NCBI GenBank assembly: GCA_017998755.1
Contig: JAGOCL010000180.1
Coordinates: 1-5,827 of the forward strand
DNA from: Spirochaetota bacterium
GTDB lineage: Bacteria > Spirochaetota > GWE2-31-10 > MWDO01
Direction of reading: 5' to 3'
DNA: 5,827 nt
This document shows, piece after piece, positions 1 through 5,185 of this stretch. The notes beneath the pieces were generated by a model, which was not told where the DNA came from, made no database searches, and saw nothing but the letters and a program-made list of their open reading frames with translations. Both the position numbers and the translations under genes were made by a program. Every line of letters starts with the position of its first letter. The stretch's first letter is position 1.

Positions 1-1
1 A

Positions 2-1261
2 ATAACAAATTGTTTGGCTTATTTGGGAAAAATCGAATCAAAAATCAGATCTCTTGATATTAAAGAGTATATCGCGGATTTTGCCATTATGAAAGGGGCG
101 GCTCTACTAATAAAAGGCGAGATTAATTCGGCTCTTTTAGAGTTCTCTTACGGAACAAATTCAGCGAGATATAAAAATTTATCAAAAAAATTAACCCTTT
201 ACGCAAATATTTTGTTAGACGATACCGAAGAAGTTGCCAAACTCGCTTTAGATAATCAAAACGTCGTCGAGGTTGACGAGATATTTTTAAAGACTATCGG
301 AGATTATTTCTATTATAAAAAAAGATACGATAAAGCTTTAGAAATATACATTAATCTTGGTAAAATGAAGATGTTTGATACTAACGAAATATCTACGCTA
401 GCCGATTTGTATTATAAAACCGGTAATTATCAATTGTGCATAGATACGCTTGAAAAGTTATTCAACGAATATAACGTAAAAATTCCCGCTATTTATAAAA
501 ATATCAGCGCGTCGTATTCGGCGCTAAAAGACTATCAAGAAGAGTCGTTTCATTTAAAAGAGGGGTTAGTCCAATACCCGGGCGACGTCGATTTTTACGT
601 TCGTCTGGCAAATTTTTATTTAAAGCGAAAAGACGCCGGAGCGGCTCTTAATTATATAGAAGACGGAATGTCTATACTTAAAAACTCTTACGACAACAGA
701 CTCGACGCGCTGAAGATTGCCGCGTTACAATTAACCGACTCCGATATGGGTGAAAAAGAGCTTCTCAATTTAAGAGAAAAAAGCATAACTAACGTCGATT
801 ATTATTTCAAATTGATAGAATATTATATTAAAAGCGCCAACTATTTAGACGCTCAAAGAGAAATTGACACTGTCAAAGAATTGTCGTTAAATAATGAACA
901 AAGAGATTCTTTAAATATCTATAGACTTTTCGTCGAAATGAATAACGGAAACAAAATCGAATATGAAAAAATAAAAAAAGAGTTGCTCAAATCTCAATCT
1001 AAGAATTTAATCGGTAAATTTAATATGGCCTTATTATTCATAATCGACAATGAAACGGATAAAGCTTTAAGTATTTTAACTTCGATGGATATCAATGAAT
1101 TACCCAACGATCTTCGTTTTAAAAATTTATATTTAAAATCAATTGTATATTTTTTAAAAAAAGATTATTCTACTTCTTATAAATTTGTAGACAACGCTTT
1201 ATCCATAGATCCGACAAATAATAAAGCCCGGTATCTGCAAAGCGTTATTGAAAGGTATTAG
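2..1261 (+). CDS. TPR-repeat protein, 5'-truncated by the window edge
   Basis: The reading frame is open from base 2 to a TAG stop at 1259-1261. A TTG at 14 could be read as a start, but the frame continues upstream of it and there is no visible ribosome binding site in the 13 bases before it, so the gene most likely begins outside the window. Counting residues from that TTG, the protein shows degenerate 34-residue helix-turn-helix units typical of tetratricopeptide repeats at about 91-119, 125-151, 158-188 and 192-222, and a clearer one at about 369-402 ending in ALSIDPTNNKAR. The middle (about 225-365) is helical and more diverged. TPR arrays are protein-protein interaction scaffolds; the partner cannot be told from the sequence. 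Whether there is an N-terminal signal peptide or membrane anchor is unknown because that end is missing. The radical SAM gene follows nine bases later in the same frame, so the two are probably co-transcribed. Family call is firm, function unknown. Confidence -1.
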   Translation: MTNCLAYLGKIESKIRSLDIKEYIADFAIMKGAALLIKGEINSALLEFSYGTNSARYKNLSKKLTLYANILLDDTEEVAKLALDNQNVVEVDEIFLKTIGDYFYYKKRYDKALEIYINLGKMKMFDTNEISTLADLYYKTGNYQLCIDTLEKLFNEYNVKIPAIYKNISASYSALKDYQEESFHLKEGLVQYPGDVDFYVRLANFYLKRKDAGAALNYIEDGMSILKNSYDNRLDALKIAALQLTDSDMGEKELLNLREKSITNVDYYFKLIEYYIKSANYLDAQREIDTVKELSLNNEQRDSLNIYRLFVEMNNGNKIEYEKIKKELLKSQSKNLIGKFNMALLFIIDNETDKALSILTSMDINELPNDLRFKNLYLKSIVYFLKKDYSTSYKFVDNALSIDPTNNKARYLQSVIERY

Positions 1262-1270
1262 GTTTCAAAA

Positions 1271-1993
1271 TTGAATATTATATATGGTCCGATATCGTCA
1301 AGAAGATTTGGCTCTTCTTTAGGGATAAGTATTGTAGAGAATAAAATCTGTAATTTTGACTGCGTTTATTGCGAACTTGGGAAATCTCCCCGCGTCGATT
1401 TCGAGTACGGAGATTATGTAACGCCTGATAAAGTTATCGACGCGCTAAACCGCTATATTCAAAATCTTACAGTCAAAATAGACGTTTTGACCGTAACGGG
1501 ATACGGCGAACCGACTCTAAACAAAAGTATTGCCGAAATCGCTCGACGAATTAAAGAGAGTTACCCGCATTATCCTACCCTTTTACTGACAAATTCGACG
1601 CATCTTGACAAAAAGGAAGTTATATCGTCTTTCAAATATTTCGACCGTATCGTCCCAAGTTTAGACGCGGCAAGCGAAAAAGTCTATCAAAAAATTAATA
1701 GACCGATAAAAGGGATATCCGCTCGAAAAATAATTGACAATTTAATTCTATTACGCGCTAATTTTAGCGGATCTCTTGAACTGGAAATATTATTTTGCGA
1801 CGGAATAAACTCTGCCGAATCTGAAATCAATTTACTTAAAAGCGCTTGCTTAGAAATCAAACCGGATAAAGTATGGGTAAATACGGTTTACCGCAATCCC
1901 GCCTATCCTGAAATCAAGCCGATTTCAAACGAATTACTTGAAAAACTATATCTATTTTTTAACGGGGACAAAAATGATACATTTAAAATCTAA
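1271..1993 (+). CDS. Radical SAM protein, COG0731-like (TYW1-related Fe-S oxidoreductase)
   Basis: This 240-residue protein carries the radical SAM cluster motif CNFDCVYC, with Cys27, Cys31 and Cys34 in CX3CX2C spacing to hold a [4Fe-4S] cluster that cleaves S-adenosylmethionine. The opening YGPISSRRFGSSLGIS, the glycine-rich GYGEPTL at 77-83 (SAM-binding GGE-like motif), PSLDA at 129-133, NRP at 143-145 and the late VNTVYRNPAYPE are the pattern I associate with COG0731 proteins, distant relatives of the wybutosine enzyme TYW1. Most bacterial members have no proven substrate, so no reaction is assigned. I chose the TTG at 1271 because the conserved YGP..SRR block starts four residues later, which leaves little room for another start, and because an AGG at 1260-1262, overlapping the preceding stop, sits eight bases upstream. 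The 3' end overlaps the methionine aminopeptidase start by 20 bases. The C-terminus may be shorter than in relatives that carry an extra small domain. Confidence -1.
   Translation: MNIIYGPISSRRFGSSLGISIVENKICNFDCVYCELGKSPRVDFEYGDYVTPDKVIDALNRYIQNLTVKIDVLTVTGYGEPTLNKSIAEIARRIKESYPHYPTLLLTNSTHLDKKEVISSFKYFDRIVPSLDAASEKVYQKINRPIKGISARKIIDNLILLRANFSGSLELEILFCDGINSAESEINLLKSACLEIKPDKVWVNTVYRNPAYPEIKPISNELLEKLYLFFNGDKNDTFKI
1964..1968 (+). promoter_or_regulatory. Ribosome binding site of map (GGGGA)
   Basis: A GGGGA run lies five bases before the ATG at 1974, inside the last codons of the radical SAM gene. It is the deciding evidence for starting methionine aminopeptidase at 1974 rather than at the earlier in-frame ATG at 1938, and it suggests that translation of the two genes is coupled. 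Confidence -1.
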
Positions 1994-2774
1994 AGACGAG
2001 ATAGAACGTATAAGAGAGTGCGGGGTTTGTAGCGCCGAACTTTTCAAATACCTTGAAGACTATACAAAAGAAGGTATAACTACTAAAGAATTGGATAGGA
2101 TTTCTGAAGATTTTATTATTAAAAAAGGTTTTAAGCCATCTTTTAAGGGTTACATGGGGTATCCTTCGTCGATTTGCGCTTCTGTAAATGAAGAGATAAT
2201 TCACGGATTGCCATGTTCGAGAAAACTGAAAAGCGGCGATATAGTGGGAATAGACGTAGGAATTCAAAAAAAAGGATATATTAGCGACAGCGCGCGAACT
2301 TACGCTATCGGCAATATTTCTCCCAATCACAAAAAACTACTTAAAAGAACTGAAAGCTTCTTATATTTGGCTATTATGAAAATTAAAGCTATGATAGAGA
2401 TAAACGATATCAGCGGAACTATCGAAGACTTGACAAGAAAATACAAATACGGCGTAGTTTACGACTATTGCGGTCACGGCGTCGGATATAAAAACCATGA
2501 AGAACCTGAAATTCCAAATTATAGATTCCCAGCCGGAAAACGTAGATTGAAAGCCGGAACTGTTATCGCTATCGAACCGATGATAAATATGGGCGAAGAC
2601 GGCCAGTTCGTATTAGACGACGGATGGACGGTCGTTACAATCGACGGCGCATATTCGGCTCATTTTGAGAATACAGTCGCCGTAACCGATAACGGATTCG
2701 ACATACTAACGATAATTCCCGACGATTTAAAATCAATATTGCAAAAATATTCTAAAGGCGTTGTAGAAGACTAA
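1974..2774 (+). CDS. map: Methionine aminopeptidase, type I
   Basis: Removes the initiator methionine from new proteins whose second residue is small; a cytosolic, dinuclear-metal pita-bread-fold enzyme. With the start at 1974 it has 266 residues, close to the E. coli enzyme. All metal ligands are present at nearly constant offset from E. coli numbering: Asp94 (GIDVG), Asp105 (YISDSART), His168 (CGHGVG), Glu201 (AIEPM) and Glu232 (HFENT). The substrate-side histidines His77 (IIHGLP) and His175 (NHEEP) are also there. There is no N-terminal zinc-finger or SH3-binding extension. The frame is open back to an ATG at 1938, but those 12 extra residues lie inside the radical SAM gene, have no ribosome binding site and do not look like family sequence; a GGGGA precedes 1974. 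In many bacteria map sits with secY, adk and infA; here it follows a TPR and a radical SAM gene, so it is outside the ribosomal-protein cluster. No terminator is evident after it. Confidence -1.
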   Translation: MIHLKSKDEIERIRECGVCSAELFKYLEDYTKEGITTKELDRISEDFIIKKGFKPSFKGYMGYPSSICASVNEEIIHGLPCSRKLKSGDIVGIDVGIQKKGYISDSARTYAIGNISPNHKKLLKRTESFLYLAIMKIKAMIEINDISGTIEDLTRKYKYGVVYDYCGHGVGYKNHEEPEIPNYRFPAGKRRLKAGTVIAIEPMINMGEDGQFVLDDGWTVVTIDGAYSAHFENTVAVTDNGFDILTIIPDDLKSILQKYSKGVVED

Positions 2775-2799
2775 CTCTAAAAAATTAGTAAAATTTATA

Positions 2800-2827
2800 T
2801 TGAATTAGTTCAAATTTTATATATAAT
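2800..2827 (+). promoter_or_regulatory. Sigma70-type promoter of the aro pair
   Basis: TTGAAT at 2800-2805 resembles a -35 box and TATAAT at 2822-2827 is a perfect -10 box, with a 16-bp spacer. Transcription would start near 2834, giving a leader of about 24 bases that contains the GGAG ribosome binding site. This makes the two aromatic-pathway genes a unit that can be transcribed independently of map. The -35 box lies within a small inverted repeat (TTGAA, four bases, TTCAA). The prediction rests on consensus match alone, in AT-rich DNA. Confidence -1.
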
Positions 2828-2846
2828 CGATAAAAAAAAATATAAT

Positions 2847-2850
2847 GGAG
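2847..2850 (+). promoter_or_regulatory. Ribosome binding site of ADH synthase gene (GGAG)
   Basis: GGAG sits seven bases before the ATG at 2858, a standard spacing, and fixes that start; no other in-frame start lies nearby upstream. Confidence -1.
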
Positions 2851-2857
2851 AATTTTT

Positions 2858-3658
2858 ATGATTGGTAAACAAATAAGACTTGAAAGGTTAATTAATAGAG
2901 ATACAGGAACTACAGTTATCGTCCCGATGGATCACGGAGTAACAATGGGACCGATAGACGGACTTGTGAATATGAAGAATTCTATCGAAAAAGTCGTCGA
3001 CGGCGGAGTTAACGCGGTTCTGTTACACAAAGGAAGCGTCGACGCAGGCCATAGAAGAAGCGGAAAGGACGTTGGCTTGTTTCTACATCTTAGCGCTTCA
3101 ACGGTGTTATCCCCCGATCCAAACCAAAAGGTGCTAGTCTGTTCCGTAGAAGAAGCGATCAAACTTGGCGCGGACGGTATCTCAATACACATCAACATCG
3201 GCGCCGAAAACGACGGTCAAATGTTAAAAGATTTTGGTAAAATCGGCAAAGATTGTTCCGAATGGGGAATGCCTCTTCTTGCGATGATGTACACAAGAGG
3301 GAAAAAAATACAAAACGAATACGACGTTGAAGCGGTAAAACTCGCCGCAAGAGTCGCAAGCGAACTCGGAGCCGATATGGTAAAAGTAAATTTTACCGGC
3401 GACGTTGAATCTTTTCGCAAAGTTACGGAAGGTTGCTCTATACCAATCTTAATAGCCGGCGGCGAAAAAGCTAAAACTACTAGAGATATTCTTAACAACG
3501 TTAAAATGGCAATGGAAGCGGGAGCTCGCGGGGTATCGATCGGCAGAAACGTTTTTCAACACGTTAATCCGACGAACTTCTGTAAAGGGGTATCCGCTCT
3601 TGTTCATAACAAATATTCAATAGAACAAGCTTTACAAATTATCGGCGAGGTCGTATGA
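2858..3658 (+). CDS. aroA': 2-amino-3,7-dideoxy-D-threo-hept-6-ulosonate (ADH) synthase, DhnA-type class I aldolase
   Basis: A 266-residue TIM-barrel aldolase of the DeoC/LacD/DhnA superfamily. The family enzyme MJ0400 of Methanocaldococcus joins L-aspartate 4-semialdehyde to a three-carbon ketose unit released from 6-deoxy-5-ketofructose 1-phosphate (or fructose 1,6-bisphosphate), giving ADH, the first step of the alternative route to 3-dehydroquinate. The active-site residues I know for MJ0400 (Asp33, Tyr153, Schiff-base Lys184) appear here eight positions earlier: Asp25 in PMDHGV, Tyr145 in MMYTRG and Lys176 in MVKVNFTG. Phosphate-binding glycines are visible in IAGGEK (201-202) and SIGRN (229-230). 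Paralogous DhnA proteins act only as fructose-bisphosphate aldolases, and sequence alone does not fully separate them, but the ATGA overlap with 3-dehydroquinate synthase II strongly favours the aromatic-pathway role. It has its own promoter and GGAG site. The protein is the archaeal-type enzyme, although its surroundings are bacterial. Confidence -1.
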   Translation: MIGKQIRLERLINRDTGTTVIVPMDHGVTMGPIDGLVNMKNSIEKVVDGGVNAVLLHKGSVDAGHRRSGKDVGLFLHLSASTVLSPDPNQKVLVCSVEEAIKLGADGISIHINIGAENDGQMLKDFGKIGKDCSEWGMPLLAMMYTRGKKIQNEYDVEAVKLAARVASELGADMVKVNFTGDVESFRKVTEGCSIPILIAGGEKAKTTRDILNNVKMAMEAGARGVSIGRNVFQHVNPTNFCKGVSALVHNKYSIEQALQIIGEVV

Positions 3659-4641
3659 AAAAAGTCTGGATTGAAGTTGAGAATTGGGAGAAATCGTTTA
3701 TTACCGACTGTATTGAAAACGGTATCGACGCTTTTTTTGTTTCCAATAAAAATGATAAAGAAAATATCGAGAAACTTGCTAAAATCGACGTTTTTTTACT
3801 TTCTGAATTGCCGGACAATATCAAATTCTTAAATATCAAATCTAAAGAAGACGAAACGGCGGCAAGTAAGGTAGATAAATCAATATCGCTGGTGCTTGAA
3901 ACCGGCGACTGGAAAATCATACCCTTTGAAAATCTCATAGCAGTAAGAGACAACCTTTTCGCTTCGGTAAATAATTTGGAAGACGCTTTGGAAGCCGTCG
4001 GCATTTTGGAAAAAGGCGTAGATGGAATTTATGTAAAAAATTGTTCTAATAGCGATAAGATAGCTATATTAAAAAAACTCAAATCCGAAAAGGGCAAACT
4101 TGATATAACTACCGGAGAAGTCTTGTCGGTAACAAAAATATCCATTGGAGACCGCGTTTGTATCGACACAATCTCAAACATGGTCGACGGCGAAGGTATG
4201 TTAGTCGGAGACTATTCCAACGGAATGGTATTGGTCAATTCGGAGTCCAACGATAACGAGTACGTCGCTTCGAGACCTTTCAGAGTCAACGCCGGAGCGG
4301 TTCACTGCTACGTCATGACGCCCGGAGGAAGAACTAAATATCTTGCAGACCTAAAAAGCGGCGACGACGTTCTTATAGTTAATTACAAAGGGGAAACTCA
4401 AACGTCGGTTGTAGGCAGAATCAAACTAGAAAAACGCCCTATGCTCAGGATAGAAGTAAAAGGCTCTATCAAAAACTTTAGCGTAGTTCTTCAAAACGCC
4501 GAAACTATACGAGTAGCGACCCCAGACGGAAAGTCAAAATCGGTCGTTCAGCTAGTTAAGGGCGATAAAATAGCGATCTTGGAAGAAAAAGGCGGACGAC
4601 ATTTCGGTCACAAAATAGAAGAAACTATATCCGAAAAATAA
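3655..4641 (+). CDS. aroB': 3-dehydroquinate synthase II
   Basis: Family known from MJ1249: oxidative deamination and cyclisation of ADH with NAD+ to give 3-dehydroquinate, ammonia and NADH. It is unrelated to the usual AroB. The 328-residue product shows the conserved C-terminal half of the DHQS family: GDRVCID at 165-171, GEGMLVG at 179-185, RPFRVNAGAVHCY at 207-219, LKSGDDV at 233-239, LQNAETIR at 279-286 and GRHFG at 314-318. The N-terminal half (1-150) is more diverged, with family-like stretches at the start (VWIEVENW) and around IPFENLIA at 89-96 and VDGIYVK at 122-128. It is somewhat shorter than the archaeal proteins as I recall them. The ATG at 3655 overlaps the upstream stop in ATGA, and a GAGG at 3647-3650 lies four bases before it, so translational coupling with the ADH synthase is likely. 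Together the pair covers both steps that replace DAHP synthase and AroB; the remaining shikimate genes are not in the window. Confidence -1.
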   Translation: MKKVWIEVENWEKSFITDCIENGIDAFFVSNKNDKENIEKLAKIDVFLLSELPDNIKFLNIKSKEDETAASKVDKSISLVLETGDWKIIPFENLIAVRDNLFASVNNLEDALEAVGILEKGVDGIYVKNCSNSDKIAILKKLKSEKGKLDITTGEVLSVTKISIGDRVCIDTISNMVDGEGMLVGDYSNGMVLVNSESNDNEYVASRPFRVNAGAVHCYVMTPGGRTKYLADLKSGDDVLIVNYKGETQTSVVGRIKLEKRPMLRIEVKGSIKNFSVVLQNAETIRVATPDGKSKSVVQLVKGDKIAILEEKGGRHFGHKIEETISEK

Positions 4642-4649
4642 TTTTTATA

Positions 4650-4683
4650 CCGATAGGGGGCGGTCTTATTCTCCCCCTACCGG
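4650..4683. terminator. GC-rich hairpin between convergent aro and ssb genes
   Basis: The arms at 4650-4660 (CCGATAGGGGG) and 4673-4683 (CCCCCTACCGG) pair over 11 positions with a single A-C mismatch around a 12-base loop. It lies in the 60-bp gap between the stop codons of the two convergent genes, where a two-way terminator is expected. Neither strand shows a T-run directly after the stem, so it is not a textbook intrinsic terminator; it may stop transcription weakly, protect 3' ends, or be a dispersed repeat. Confidence -1.
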
Positions 4684-4701
4684 ATTCGATAGAAAACCAT
4701 A

Positions 4702-5085
4702 TTAAAAAGGAACTTTTTCAATTTCTTTTTCAGTAGCTTTCTCTTTGTTTTTACCTCCGGAACTTAAAAAATCGATATTCGACGCGTCTACAAATATCTT
4801 ATAATTTTTTTTACCGGTTTTATCTTGCCACATCGATTGTTTTAGCCTACCTCGCGCTCTTATAGCCGATCCTTTTTTTAAATATTTTGCGCTGGCTTCA
4901 GCTACTTTGTTCCATGTGTTAACAGATATGTAACTTACCTCTTTTACATATTTGTCTTCAACCTTTCTGTTGTCCGATACCGCTACGTCAATTTTACATA
5001 AAGCGGAGCCGTTCTTTGTGTAAAATAACTCAGGGTCCCTTACTAAATTTCCTTCGATAATACTAAGATTCAAAGCGTTGTACAT
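4702..5085 (-). CDS. ssb: Single-stranded DNA-binding protein
   Basis: A 127-residue SSB that coats single-stranded DNA in replication, recombination and repair, normally as a tetramer. The OB fold covers about residues 4-108: IEGNLVRDPE at 10-19 is the first strand motif (GxLxxDPE), followed by TKNGSALCKIDVAVSDN, VNTWNKVAE with Trp58, the KKGSAIRARGRLKQ strand at 70-83 and Trp86. The linker after the fold is very short (about 12 residues, Lys/Glu-rich) and ends in EIEKVPF. The Pro-Phe end is the usual docking tip for partner proteins, but the acidic stretch before it is weak and broken by lysines, unlike the canonical DDDIPF. A perfect AGGAGG five bases upstream fixes the start. It is not next to rpsF or rpsR, the common neighbours of chromosomal ssb, so it could be an extra copy; nothing phage- or plasmid-like is nearby. 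The protein family is certain. Confidence -1.
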   Translation of the reverse strand: MYNALNLSIIEGNLVRDPELFYTKNGSALCKIDVAVSDNRKVEDKYVKEVSYISVNTWNKVAEASAKYLKKGSAIRARGRLKQSMWQDKTGKKNYKIFVDASNIDFLSSGGKNKEKATEKEIEKVPF

Positions 5086-5090
5086 AAAAT

Positions 5091-5096
5091 CCTCCT
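5091..5096 (-). promoter_or_regulatory. Ribosome binding site of ssb (AGGAGG)
   Basis: A perfect AGGAGG on the minus strand lies five bases before the ssb ATG (5085-5083). It is the strongest such signal in the window, consistent with a well-translated gene and with bacterial translation signals. Confidence -1.
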
Positions 5097-5122
5097 AAAA
5101 AATTATTTATATATATAATTAA

Positions 5123-5135
5123 CAACTAAAAGTTG
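5123..5135. repeat. Short inverted repeat, possible operator
   Basis: CAACT at 5123-5127 and AGTTG at 5131-5135 are perfect inverted arms around AAA, with partly matching flanks (ATTAA on the left, ATTAT on the right). It lies 37 bases upstream of the ssb start and 50 upstream of the HAD start, where a regulator could affect both. It may also be chance in AT-rich DNA. Confidence -1.
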
Positions 5136-5185
5136 ATTATGCTTTACAAAATTTTAAAAATATTTTATTAATTTGTTTAATTAAT

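Larger units (their letters stand above)
5086..5185. other. AT-rich divergent intergenic region (ssb / HAD hydrolase)
   Basis: These 100 bases separate two divergent genes and must hold both promoters. They contain the ssb ribosome binding site, an alternating TA tract at about 5107-5118, and a perfect inverted repeat at 5123-5135 (CAACT, AAA, AGTTG). For the rightward gene, TTTACA at 5143-5148 and TTATTA at 5165-5170 with a 16-bp spacer are a possible weak promoter. For ssb the TA tract offers several -10-like hexamers but I see no convincing -35. No small gene is evident. Confidence -1.

Noticed and set aside
1938..1973. In-frame ATG upstream that would lengthen methionine aminopeptidase by 12 residues
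   Set aside because: The extra residues lie in the radical SAM gene, lack a ribosome binding site and do not match the family start; GGGGA precedes the ATG at 1974.
1983..2330. Minus-strand open frame opposite map
   Set aside because: It is a shadow of a gene with intact catalytic residues, shows no recognisable motif and has no plausible context.
2771..2788. Possible terminator after map (CTAA and TTAG arms)
   Set aside because: A four-base A/T-rich stem is too weak to support a terminator call.
2841..2846. Second TATAAT as an alternative -10 box for the aro genes
   Set aside because: It directly abuts the GGAG ribosome binding site, so a transcript from it would start at or beyond that site; the upstream TATAAT at 2822 has a better -35 and spacing.
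2932..3498. Two minus-strand open frames opposite the ADH synthase gene
   Set aside because: Low-complexity Ser/Thr/Pro-rich translations typical of the antisense frame of a real gene; no family features.
2858..3658. Annotation as plain fructose-bisphosphate aldolase class I
   Set aside because: The fold and lysine would allow it, but the overlapping 3-dehydroquinate synthase II gene makes the ADH synthase role much more likely. A secondary aldolase activity is not excluded.
3639..4004. Minus-strand open frame opposite the 3-dehydroquinate synthase II gene
   Set aside because: Ser/Leu-rich antisense shadow that spans the junction of two real coupled genes.
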